Part shown: one piece after another, positions 49,859-58,146 of the stretch
Position numbering within the stretch: position 1 is the first letter of the stretch
How the letters are laid out: each line of letters begins with the position of its first letter
DNA from: DALYLB01 sp033763135
Lineage (GTDB): Bacteria; Acidobacteriota; Blastocatellia; RBC074
Direction of reading: 5' to 3'
DNA: 64,000 bases
NCBI GenBank assembly: GCA_033763135.1
Contig: JANRKY010000158.1
Coordinates: 1 to 64,000, forward strand
The notes under the pieces: model-generated
The model's input: only the letters and a program-made list of their open reading frames with translations
Told to the model about the DNA's origin: nothing
The model's database searches: none
Position numbers and translations under genes: made by a program

Positions 49859-51754
49859 CTATGGCGATGTTGCGCCCATCGCGCCGAAAATCTCCGCCAT
49901 TTCGTCCGCGGGCAGATAGGGAGATTGCAATCGGACGGGCGCGCCGATGCATTTGTAGAGCAGGTCTCCCCGGCCCAGCAGGTTCTGGGCGCCGTCTGCG
50001 TTGAGGAGCATCTTCGATTCCATGGCCTTCTGCATCTTGAGGCCGACGCGTGCGGAGATGGTGGCGTCGAGGGCGCCCTTGATGACCTCGCGGCTTGGTT
50101 GCTGAGTGGCGATGATCAGGTGAATGCCGGCCGCGCGGGCTTTGTTGCCGAGGCGGGTGATCCGATCTTCGATCAGTCTGCGCTGTTTGCGATCGCGAAG
50201 GATCAGATCGGCGTATTCGTCGCAGACGCAGAAGATGCGCGGGAGTTGCTGCCCTGTTCGACGGATATGATCGACGAGGGAGTCCGAGTCGGTCTCTCCC
50301 ATGATCGAATACCGGCTCTCCATCATTTGAATCAGCAGGTCCAGGACGTCTTCAATGGGCGCGTCTTCCGGATAGACGATCTCGCCGGTCAGCAGATACG
50401 GCGAGCCGCGAAGCATCTGAAAGGCGCTGCGCTTGGGATCGATCGGCAGAAGTTTCAGAGTCTCGGGCGTGTTGGTGACGAGGAGACCGGCGATCGCCGC
50501 GCGGAGCCATTCGCTCTTTCCGCTGCCGGTGGTTCCCGCGACCAGCAGATGCGCGCTCTCGGGCCGGGCGAAATCGAGGGTTTGGAGCCTCCCCGCGATG
50601 TCCACGCCGAGCGGGGCTTCGGAGCAGCCCGTCAGCGGGTCGGTCTTCGGCAGTTGAGGCCGAATCCGGGAAAAGAGGACGACCTGTCGATCCGGTCGCT
50701 GGAGATCAATCACGACCTGCCCCTTTTCATGCCCGACGGTCGGCGCGGCGTCGAGTTTCAATCGGAATTGGGAGTCTGCCGCGGCCCGCTGGACCGCGGG
50801 AAATCGCACGCCGGCGCCAAGGCGCATCGGAAAGCGAATGAACGTCGGGCTGAGGACGGGCTCGCCTTCCAGCGCAACCCCGACGCCGAATTCAAGAATC
50901 GCGCGAACCAGTCTTCTCCCCAGCTCCAGGTGTTCCGGCGAGGGCTTGCCGAATTCCAGCCGACCGTTCGTCGCGGCGGGCGGCGGCGCGGGCTCGACGG
51001 CGAGAGCCGGCGCTCCGACCGTTGGCAGCACGCCCGCAACGCGGCCAATCAGGGCTGTCAGCGCGTGCTGCGCCGTTTCGAGATCCTGCGGATCGAAGAG
51101 GCGCTCCCGTCGTCCCGGCTCGAAGCTCACCAAGGCCATGCGGCCGGCGGAAGCGGCGTCGCCCTCCGCAAGCATCAAGTGATAGAGAGAGGCCTGGGCC
51201 AGATCGGCCTCCGGCGAGGTGCGCCCGGTCTTCAATTCAATCACGCACCATTGATCTCTTCCCGGCACGCGCAGCACCGCATCGGCCACGCCAACCAGTC
51301 GCACCTCATCCGTCCAGGCGGCGTCGCGCATCGTCATTTCGATTCTTCGCTCGACATCGATCAGTTCGGAGGGCGAAAACAATTTTCCGGTCTGCTCCCG
51401 CGCCGCCCATAAAAGATTGACCAGCCAGCCGCAGAGATCCTGCGCCGCGTCCCAGAAGACGAGGACCCGATCGCTGACCATGTGCAGCGCGGCCTGCTCC
51501 CGGCGAAGCCGCGGTCCGACCAGCACGCGATAGGCGTGCGCGACCAGCGCGCGACGCCACTCTTCCGGGCTCGGATCGGCCTCTCCGAGGGCGGCGAGAT
51601 AGTTCCTCCCGGGATCGCCGCCCACCAGATCCGCGAATACCTCATGAAACATGCGCCCGAGCAGCGCGGTCGAGGCCGCGCCCTCGCCCGTGGCGATTCC
51701 CGCCGATTTCAGGATCTCCGCCCGCACTTCGCGAACCTGCAACATCACGGCCAT
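49859..51754 (-). CDS. RecB-like PD-(D/E)XK nuclease fused to FtsK/HerA-type DNA motor
   Basis: A 631-residue fusion. Residues about 30-235 are a RecB/Cas4-like nuclease: His37 (GRMFHEVF), Asp158 (GVADAVL), Glu173 and Lys175 in IELKTGR, and Gln187/Tyr191 in QASLYH. Residues about 380-625 are an FtsK/SpoIIIE-type P-loop motor: Walker A GTTGSGKSE (407-415), IDPKRSAF, Walker B CVCDEYADL (Asp512-Glu513), ATQQPSREVIKG and GRGDLLY. It lacks FtsK membrane helices and the gamma winged helix. Such a protein should translocate on double-stranded DNA and cut it. It is the last gene of a unit with an AAA-like ATPase and a winged-helix protein; GGGAGAG precedes the ATG. Confidence 0.85.
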   Translation of the reverse strand: MAVMLQVREVRAEILKSAGIATGEGAASTALLGRMFHEVFADLVGGDPGRNYLAALGEADPSPEEWRRALVAHAYRVLVGPRLRREQAALHMVSDRVLVFWDAAQDLCGWLVNLLWAAREQTGKLFSPSELIDVERRIEMTMRDAAWTDEVRLVGVADAVLRVPGRDQWCVIELKTGRTSPEADLAQASLYHLMLAEGDAASAGRMALVSFEPGRRERLFDPQDLETAQHALTALIGRVAGVLPTVGAPALAVEPAPPPAATNGRLEFGKPSPEHLELGRRLVRAILEFGVGVALEGEPVLSPTFIRFPMRLGAGVRFPAVQRAAADSQFRLKLDAAPTVGHEKGQVVIDLQRPDRQVVLFSRIRPQLPKTDPLTGCSEAPLGVDIAGRLQTLDFARPESAHLLVAGTTGSGKSEWLRAAIAGLLVTNTPETLKLLPIDPKRSAFQMLRGSPYLLTGEIVYPEDAPIEDVLDLLIQMMESRYSIMGETDSDSLVDHIRRTGQQLPRIFCVCDEYADLILRDRKQRRLIEDRITRLGNKARAAGIHLIIATQQPSREVIKGALDATISARVGLKMQKAMESKMLLNADGAQNLLGRGDLLYKCIGAPVRLQSPYLPADEMAEIFGAMGATSP

Positions 51755-51773
51755 CGCGTTTTCTCTCCCTGGC

Positions 51774-53735
51774 TTATGCTTCCGCCATTTCGTTCGTGAG
51801 TTCGAACAGAATCATCAGGGGGCCATCCAACACGCCGAACCGATCCGGATTTCGCTGCGCGCACGCAGCCACTGTCGCAAACTCTTCCGCCATCATCCCG
51901 GCGGCGTCTTCAGTCGAGAGCACGTGGTGCGCCTGCAGCAACTCCGTCAATCGTTCGAGCCGCCGGATCTCCGCCTCATCGGCGGATGCGGACGCCGCGC
52001 CCGCCAGTTCGTCAACGAGCGCCGCCAACCCCGGCAACGTCCGCGCCAGATGCTGGCTGAGCCATTGCTCCACCGTCGGCAGCGGCACCGTATCCCCGTT
52101 TCGGGCCAGATCGCCCGCCTTTGCGTTCGAGAGCAGCTTGCGCAGCGCATCCAGGGCCGCCATCATCTCGGCGCTCAGACTGATCCAGCGCGCGCCTCGC
52201 GCCACCAGCGCTTCCCGCTTCTCCAGCGTCCGCACCGAATTCGCGCTGATCGGCAGCCGCTCGTCGCGGAGCAGATAGAGGTTCTTCACCTGCTCCGCCG
52301 GCAGTTCCCGCAGCCGATCGAACTTCCGCCATAACGATTTGGAGCTCCGATTGCACAAACTCAGCAGGACCGGCGCGGCGTTCTTCTCCACGGAAAAATC
52401 GATGTCCGGCACGGCCTGCGCGGCGAGACGCCGGCTCCCGAACGACGGCAATCCCAACAACATCGGAAACGCGTGATGAAAGATCTCGTCGGACTGCGCC
52501 GGCGAATTTTCGGCAAGCGACCGCTGCAGCGTCTCCCGCAGGCTCTGGTCCAGAAACTCCTCCACCGAAACCGCCCCCCGCGCCTCCGGCGAGGCCTGCA
52601 TCCGCCAACGATCGAACAGCTCCGCGCAGGTCGAAAGCAGCTTTCGCGCCACGCACTGATTGTTTTCAAAGACCGCCCGGATCTCCTCTTCCTGAAGCGG
52701 CCACAACGCGGATTGATCGGCTCGCCGGGGCGCCAGTTCCGAAATCGAACTCAAACGCGCGGAGATCAACCGACTCGCCTCTCCCCAGTTCAGCGGATTC
52801 AACGCAACGGTCCTGAACTCGCGCATGCGATCCAGATCGGCCGCTCGAACCGCTTGTTGAAGCGCATCGATGAAGGCGGTCTGAATGCAGGAGATGAGCA
52901 GCGCGTTCGTCGTTTCGGCGTGCAAAATGGAGACCATCTGACCGAAGGCGAAGAGGCCGGTGTTGTCTCCCGCCTGCGCCTGAAGCGCTTCCACCTGATC
53001 GAAGCAGAAGATCACGGGAGCGTGGGCGCCCGAGAGACCGCAAAGCGCGTTCACAACCTGGCGGGCGCGAAATTCGAGATCGTCGTCTTCATCGGCGGCG
53101 ATCTCAATCCCCAGCGCGGACGCCGCCGATTCGGGTAGCAGTTCGCCGCGCAGCCAGGCGCCGGCGTCTCTTCTGTGACGACCGAGCAACAAGTGTTTGA
53201 GCGCCGTTTTGAGATCGCGGCTGATCCGGCCATGCGTATCGATCCGCTCGAAGACCTCGTCCGCTTCATAATCGAGTTCATCGAGCGAATGGGCGCCACT
53301 CCTGCCGCCGCTCAGCCAGCGATAGAGCAGGTCGTCGCCTGCGCCGATCTCTTTCAGCCGGCTCAGAAAGAGCCGCTCCAGTTGCGTCGGGCCGCGCTGT
53401 CCGCGATGCAGCAGATCGGCCGCGAACCGGTGCTGCAGATAGCGCCAGATCATTCGCGCGCTCGTCTGCATTCGCACCGCGACAAAGACTGCCTCCAGCG
53501 GCGCAGCCTCGCCCGCCGCGCGATCGAGATGCGCCCGCAGACGGGCCAGCAGGTGCGTCTTGCCGCTCCCCGCGGGGCCGTTGACGAGCACGGACGTGGT
53601 TCGCCGCTCGCGGCGCACCACCTCGACAGCCTGTCGGCACTGCTCGAACGCCTCGGCATGAATCTCCGGCACGTCGATTTCCAGGACATTCCACGGATCG
53701 GCGACGATCGAGCTGCGAAATGGGTTTGACATCAT
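51774..53735 (-). CDS. large P-loop ATPase of a candidate defence/DNA-processing operon
   Basis: A 653-residue protein with an N-terminal NTPase domain: Walker A GPAGSGKT (53-60), a Walker B-like VIFCFDQVEA (Asp246, Glu249) and sensor-type segment TNALLISCIQTAFID near 285. The layout resembles Orc1/Cdc6- or STAND-like ATPases and the P-loop proteins of phage-defence islands; the C-terminal 300 residues are helical without recognised motifs. ATG codons at 53735 and 53732 are more likely than the TTG at 53744; GGGAG lies 10 bases before 53735. It follows the winged-helix gene by 16 bases and precedes the nuclease-FtsK gene by 19 bases, forming one unit. Confidence 0.75.
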   Translation of the reverse strand: MMSNPFRSSIVADPWNVLEIDVPEIHAEAFEQCRQAVEVVRRERRTTSVLVNGPAGSGKTHLLARLRAHLDRAAGEAAPLEAVFVAVRMQTSARMIWRYLQHRFAADLLHRGQRGPTQLERLFLSRLKEIGAGDDLLYRWLSGGRSGAHSLDELDYEADEVFERIDTHGRISRDLKTALKHLLLGRHRRDAGAWLRGELLPESAASALGIEIAADEDDDLEFRARQVVNALCGLSGAHAPVIFCFDQVEALQAQAGDNTGLFAFGQMVSILHAETTNALLISCIQTAFIDALQQAVRAADLDRMREFRTVALNPLNWGEASRLISARLSSISELAPRRADQSALWPLQEEEIRAVFENNQCVARKLLSTCAELFDRWRMQASPEARGAVSVEEFLDQSLRETLQRSLAENSPAQSDEIFHHAFPMLLGLPSFGSRRLAAQAVPDIDFSVEKNAAPVLLSLCNRSSKSLWRKFDRLRELPAEQVKNLYLLRDERLPISANSVRTLEKREALVARGARWISLSAEMMAALDALRKLLSNAKAGDLARNGDTVPLPTVEQWLSQHLARTLPGLAALVDELAGAASASADEAEIRRLERLTELLQAHHVLSTEDAAGMMAEEFATVAACAQRNPDRFGVLDGPLMILFELTNEMAEA

Positions 53736-53751
53736 GGCGAGCAAACTCCCT

Positions 53752-54603
53752 TCAACTTCTCAGCGCGACGCCGATATAGAAATTTCCGCGGCCGTCCGTC
53801 ACCAGCTCGTCGAGTTCGCCGGGACTGAGGCTGGCGGGAAAATCGTGATAGTGCACGGCGAGCTTCTCCTGCGCCGCGAGTTCGAGGACCGCTCGATCGA
53901 ACTCCGCTTTTTCGGGAAACTGCTCGTTGACGGCCTGTCGAAGCGTTCGCGTCGAAACGACCGCCCCCGGCGACGACGGCGGAGCGAGGCGCGCGATGGC
54001 ATCGAGGATCGCCTGCGCGGGATCCGGCGGCGGGAGCGCGTCCGCTGCCCGGGCCCGCAGATCCGCCAGCAGCGCGGCGACGTCCGCGATCAATTGATCT
54101 TCGGAAAGATCGAGTTTCCTTCGAAGAGACGCGAGAACGTGCTGAAAATAGACGCGCGAATCCGGTGCGCGCGTGGAGAACAGTTCGGAGCGTCCGCCGA
54201 TCAAGGCCGGCCATTTTCTGACAGCGCCCTCCTTCACCAACTCATTCAACATCGCGCGCCGTTTGTCTTCGGGAAAATCCTTCAATCGACCATCCGTCTT
54301 TTTCACGAGTTCGGCTCGCGTCACCGGGCTTCCGGCGAGCGCGGCGAGAAGCGTGATGCGGGCGTATTCGTCGAGACGGCGCGTCCAATAGCGTTCGTGT
54401 TTGCCGCCATATGGATTGAAGCGGAACACGAGTTCGCGGCGCTGCAGTTCGGCCAGAATCTCCGTGATTCGCGACTCGGGAAGTTTGAACCGGCCGGATG
54501 GGAGCGCCTGCCGCAGCCGACTCTTCGTCAACGGCTCTTCGGAGGCGTCAAGCGTTTTAAACAGAACGTCGATCTCTTCGTCGGCAAATAGCTGGGCGCT
54601 CAT
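53752..54603 (-). CDS. winged-helix protein, first gene of the nuclease-motor operon
   Basis: A 283-residue protein with at least two winged-helix-like modules: residues about 8-75 (VLFKTLDASEEPLTKSRLRQALPSGRFKL, ITEILAELQRRELVFRFNP) and about 78-135 (ITLLAALAGSPVTRAELVKKTDG, RRAMLNELVKEGAVRKWP). A third (VSTRTLRQAVNEQFPEKAEFDRAVLELAAQEKLAVHYHD) is near the C-terminus. It probably binds DNA as specificity subunit or scaffold rather than as a repressor, given three modules and its operon place. It is encoded first in the three-gene unit; GAGG precedes the ATG. I do not recognise a named family. Confidence 0.75.
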   Translation of the reverse strand: MSAQLFADEEIDVLFKTLDASEEPLTKSRLRQALPSGRFKLPESRITEILAELQRRELVFRFNPYGGKHERYWTRRLDEYARITLLAALAGSPVTRAELVKKTDGRLKDFPEDKRRAMLNELVKEGAVRKWPALIGGRSELFSTRAPDSRVYFQHVLASLRRKLDLSEDQLIADVAALLADLRARAADALPPPDPAQAILDAIARLAPPSSPGAVVSTRTLRQAVNEQFPEKAEFDRAVLELAAQEKLAVHYHDFPASLSPGELDELVTDGRGNFYIGVALRS

Positions 54604-54734
54604 GATGATGACCTCGCTCGATGGGAAAATCCGGGATGTGGAGCGGTAGAAGCGATTCGGGGCGCCCTTCCGGACGGAAAGGCCATGACTTTCACATTAT
54701 ATTCGTCGGGAAATGCGCAAACAAGGCGCCCCTC

Positions 54735-54840
54735 CACCTGGGTACGCACGCGCCCCCGCGTGCGTTCGTGGCGAGGGCGCCCTTCGAACTCAACGGACTC
54801 CTGGCCACCGCGCACGCGGGGGCGCGTGCGGGCCCAGGTG
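54735..54840. repeat. long GC-rich inverted repeat upstream of the nuclease-motor operon
   Basis: CACCTGGGTACGCACGCGCC (54735-54754) and a further CCCGCGTGCG pair with CGCACGCGGGGGCGCGTGCG and GGCCCAGGTG (54811-54840), a stem of about 30 bp with one mismatch. It sits between deoA and the winged-helix gene, and is the only member of its sequence family in the window. Confidence 0.88.
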
Positions 54841-54841
54841 A

Positions 54842-56143
54842 TCAGAGAACGGCCTTGATCAGCGGGACGGCGGGCAGAGACGCATCGGAGAGCGTGTATG
54901 CGGCGCGGAGCCGCGTCTCCATCTCCTCCCATTTCGCTTCGTCATTGAAATGGGCCGTCACGAGCGGGTCGCCGGGGCGAAGTTCGTCGCCGAGTTTGGC
55001 GTGGATCTGGAGGCCGACGCCGTACTGGATCGGGTCTTCGAGGCGGCGGCGACCGCCGCCCCAGTCCATGACGACGCGGCCGATCTCGTCGGTTTCGATG
55101 CGCGCAACGAAGCCGCCATGTTCCGTCGTCACGGTTCGTTGTCGGGTCGCCTGAGGCAATCGCGTCGGATCGTCGCAGACGCGCGGGTCTCCGCCTTGAA
55201 GTTCGATGCAGCGGCGAAACCGTTCGAGGGCGGCGCCGGAGACGATGGCGTCGCGCGCCTGGCTTCGCGCGCGCTCGATGTCGGTCTCGACGCCGCCGAC
55301 AAGAATCATTCGCGCGGCCAGTTCGATGTTCAGGTCGGCGAAATCGCCGGCGAGATTGCCGCGCAGACAGTCGATCGCCTCGAAGGTCTCGACCGCGTTG
55401 CCGACCCAGCGGCCAAGCGGCTGATTCATATCAGTGATCAGGGCCGTGACGCGCTTGCCCATGCGGCGGCCGACGGCGGCAAGCATCTCGGCCAGTTTGC
55501 GCGAATCGTCGAGTTCGCGCATGAAGGCGCCGTTGCCCGTCTTGACATCGAGCACGAGGCCGTCGATTCCCTCGGCCAGTTTCTTGGACATGATCGAAGC
55601 GACGATGAAGGGGCGAAAGGGGACGGTCGCCGTCAGATCGCGCAGGGCGTAGAGTTTCTTGTCGGCGGGGGCGATCTCGCGCGTCTGCCCGATCAGCGCG
55701 AGGCCGCAGGCCTGCAGCACTTCGCGGAAGCGATCGAGCGAGAGATCGGTGCGAAATCCGGGAATGGCTTCGAGCTTGTCGAGCGTCCCACCGGTGTGGG
55801 CGAGCGCCCGGCCCGAGATCATCGGCACCGCGACGCCGCAGACCGCCGCCACCGGCGCGATCACGAGCGAGGTCTTGTCCCCGACGCCGCCTGTCGAATG
55901 CTTGTCGACCTTCGGCGCGGCGATGTGATCATGCACGAGGACATCGCCGGAATGGAGCATCTCCTCGACAAGCGCCTGCGTCTCGGCCTCGGTCATCCCG
56001 CGCAGAAAGCCCGCCATCAGCCAGGCGGCCATCTGGTAATCCGGGATCTCGTCGCGCGTGTATCCGCGAATCAGAAAGGCGATCTCATCCCGGGTCAGCT
56101 CGCGGCCGTCCCGCTTCTTTTCGATCAGGTCCTGGGGTCGCAT
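54842..56143 (-). CDS. deoA: thymidine/pyrimidine-nucleoside phosphorylase
   Basis: A 433-residue family II nucleoside phosphorylase. The signature KHSTGGVGDKTSLVIAPVAA (residues about 79-98) holds the phosphate-binding residues, and SGRALAHTGGTLDKLEAI and GFRTDLS are family blocks. It splits thymidine or uridine with phosphate into base and (deoxy)ribose-1-phosphate. Start at 56143 begins the fold (MRPQDLIEKKRDGREL) and overlaps the upstream HAD gene by 19 bases. The same unit includes gcdH further upstream. Whether it prefers thymidine (DeoA) or pyrimidines in general (Pdp) cannot be decided. Confidence 0.93.
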   Translation of the reverse strand: MRPQDLIEKKRDGRELTRDEIAFLIRGYTRDEIPDYQMAAWLMAGFLRGMTEAETQALVEEMLHSGDVLVHDHIAAPKVDKHSTGGVGDKTSLVIAPVAAVCGVAVPMISGRALAHTGGTLDKLEAIPGFRTDLSLDRFREVLQACGLALIGQTREIAPADKKLYALRDLTATVPFRPFIVASIMSKKLAEGIDGLVLDVKTGNGAFMRELDDSRKLAEMLAAVGRRMGKRVTALITDMNQPLGRWVGNAVETFEAIDCLRGNLAGDFADLNIELAARMILVGGVETDIERARSQARDAIVSGAALERFRRCIELQGGDPRVCDDPTRLPQATRQRTVTTEHGGFVARIETDEIGRVVMDWGGGRRRLEDPIQYGVGLQIHAKLGDELRPGDPLVTAHFNDEAKWEEMETRLRAAYTLSDASLPAVPLIKAVL

Positions 56144-56838
56144 AGAGTTTCGAGCAATGCAGGCAGTTCGCGAATGTGGGAGAGCCGGAAGAACTCGCGT
56201 CCGACCAGCTCCGCTTCGGGGACGACTTCGTGCGCCCACGTCGTCTCGTAGGGAATATAAACCGCGCGCCCCCCCATCTCGAGGACGGGGAGAATGTCGG
56301 AACGGAGCGAGTTGCCGATCATCAGAAAGCGTTCCGGCGGAATGGCATGGCGTGCGGCGAGCGTCTCATAGGTCTCCCGCACCTTCGTGCGGACGATCTC
56401 GATCGCGCGAAACCGCTCAGCCAGGCCCGAGCGAATGATCTTGGCCTCCTGTTCGAAGAGGTCTCCCTTGGTGATCAGCATCAGATCATAGGACGGAGCG
56501 AGCGCCTCGATGACCTCGACGACGCCATCCAGCAGCACGACCGGCGCGCGAAGCGCTTCGCGCGCCAGGTCGATCATCTGCCCGATCTCCGCCCCGGAGA
56601 CCTCTCCGTCGGTCAGCTCGATCGCGGTCTCGATCATCGAGAGGGTGAACCCCTTCAGCCCATAGCCGTAATTTTCGAGATTCCGAATCTCGGTCTCGTA
56701 CATCCGGCTCTCGATCCACGCCGCGTCGTGATAGCGCGCGAGAATCTCCACAATCCGGCGCTGCGTGCCGCGATAGATCGGCTCGTTGTGCCAGAGCGTG
56801 TCGTCCGCGTCAAAGGCGATTACATCGAACATTGCCAT
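56125..56838 (-). CDS. HAD-superfamily hydrolase
   Basis: A 237-residue HAD hydrolase with the nucleophile motif DADDTLW (Asp10, Asp12), motif II TKGDLFEQE, and motif IV GNSLRSDILPVLEMGG. HAD phosphatases of this subgroup act on small phosphoesters such as phosphoglycolate or nucleotides. The start could be 56838 or 56832 (both ATG). It overlaps the thymidine phosphorylase by 19 bases and is adjacent to the acyl-CoA dehydrogenase stop without a gap, so the three are co-transcribed. Pairing with deoA makes a sugar-phosphate or nucleotide substrate plausible; this is inference. Confidence 0.9.
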   Translation of the reverse strand: MAMFDVIAFDADDTLWHNEPIYRGTQRRIVEILARYHDAAWIESRMYETEIRNLENYGYGLKGFTLSMIETAIELTDGEVSGAEIGQMIDLAREALRAPVVLLDGVVEVIEALAPSYDLMLITKGDLFEQEAKIIRSGLAERFRAIEIVRTKVRETYETLAARHAIPPERFLMIGNSLRSDILPVLEMGGRAVYIPYETTWAHEVVPEAELVGREFFRLSHIRELPALLETLCDPRT

Positions 56839-58011
56839 CTATTCAAACGCGCTCATCCCGGTAATGTGGCGGCCGATCGCCAATGTGTGCACCTCGTGCG
56901 TGCCCTCGTAGGTATAGACCGTTTCGAGGTTGCTGAGGTGGCGCATGACGCCGTACTCGCCCATGATTCCGTTGCCGCCGAGAATGCTGCGGGCGGTGCG
57001 GGCGCAATCGAGGGCCATCGCGACGTTGTTCATCTTGGCCATGGAGACGTGCACGGGATCGAGCGTGCCCGCGTCCTTGATCCGACCGAGGCGCAGACAG
57101 AGCAGCTGGGCCTTGGTGATCTCGGTGTACATCTCGACCAGTTTCTTCTGGGTCAGCTGAAAACTGGCCAGGGGGCGATTGAACTGGATGCGCGTCTTGG
57201 AATAGTCGAGCGCGGTCTGAAAACATGCCATTGCGGCGCCGATCGCGCCCCAGGCGATGCCGTAGCGGGCCTGGGTGAGACACATCAGCGGACTTTTCAA
57301 TCCGCCGCTTCCCGGCAAGAGGTTCTCTTCGGGAATCAGCACGTCCTGAAAGAAGAGTTCGGAGGTCACCGAGGCGCGCAGGCTGAGCTTGTGCTTCACC
57401 TCGGGCGCGGAGAATCCGGGCGTCCCCCTGGGAACGATGAAGCCGCGAATCCGGTCATTCTCGTCCTCGACCTTGGCCCAGACGATCGCGATATCGGCGA
57501 TCGTCCCGTTGGTGATCCAGGCCTTGCTGCCGTTGAGCACCCAGCCGTCCTTCGTCCGCTTCGCGCGCGTGCGCATGCTTCCCGGGTCCGACCCCGAGTT
57601 CGGCTCGGTCAGGCCGAAACAGCCGATGATCTCGCCCCTGGCCATGCCCGGCAGATAGGCCATCCGCTGCTCTTCGCTGCCGAACGCGAAGATCGGATAC
57701 ATGCAGAGCGAACTCTGCACCGACACAAAGCTGCGGACGCCCGAATCGCCCGCCTCCAGCTCCTGCGTGACCAAGCCATAGGCGACGTTGTTGATGCCCG
57801 CGCAGCCGTACTTCTCCGGCAGGTTCGAGCCGAGCAGACCGAGCTGCGCGAACTCGGGGATCAGTTCCTTCGGAAACCGCCCCTCCTCATAACAATCGGC
57901 GATGATCGGACTGATGCGTTCGGCGACGAACTGGCGCACGCTGTCGCGCATCATGCGCTCTTCGTCGGTCAGCTCGGAATTGAGATTGAAAAAATCGAGA
58001 TCTGGTCGCAT
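56839..58011 (-). CDS. glutaryl-CoA dehydrogenase-type acyl-CoA dehydrogenase
   Basis: A 390-residue FAD flavoenzyme with the N-terminal helical, middle beta and C-terminal helical domains of acyl-CoA dehydrogenases. The segment SGVRSFVSVQSSLCMYPIFA matches glutaryl-CoA dehydrogenases, and the catalytic Glu lies in YEGTHEVHTLAIGRHITG. GCDH oxidatively decarboxylates glutaryl-CoA to crotonyl-CoA in lysine and tryptophan catabolism. Start at 58011 begins the fold; AAGGC lies nearby. It abuts the HAD gene. Without a recognised Arg/Tyr substrate pair the glutaryl specificity is likely but unproven. Confidence 0.85.
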   Translation of the reverse strand: MRPDLDFFNLNSELTDEERMMRDSVRQFVAERISPIIADCYEEGRFPKELIPEFAQLGLLGSNLPEKYGCAGINNVAYGLVTQELEAGDSGVRSFVSVQSSLCMYPIFAFGSEEQRMAYLPGMARGEIIGCFGLTEPNSGSDPGSMRTRAKRTKDGWVLNGSKAWITNGTIADIAIVWAKVEDENDRIRGFIVPRGTPGFSAPEVKHKLSLRASVTSELFFQDVLIPEENLLPGSGGLKSPLMCLTQARYGIAWGAIGAAMACFQTALDYSKTRIQFNRPLASFQLTQKKLVEMYTEITKAQLLCLRLGRIKDAGTLDPVHVSMAKMNNVAMALDCARTARSILGGNGIMGEYGVMRHLSNLETVYTYEGTHEVHTLAIGRHITGMSAFE

Positions 58012-58146
58012 TGCTGATGCCTTTCTTCGATGCCCTTCATTGATAAATGATTGCGTTTCCGGAAGGAGTAGGAAATCACAGCAGCGCCCGTTTCGCAATG
58101 GCCTTTTCGCGAGAACGGATCGCTCATTGGTCAAACCGATCGACGA

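Noticed and set aside
49859..54603. Three-gene unit as a plasmid or conjugative element fragment
   Set aside because: No relaxase, integrase, replication initiator, parA or type IV secretion genes are present and base composition matches the neighbours; it is kept as a possibility only if a longer contig shows such genes.
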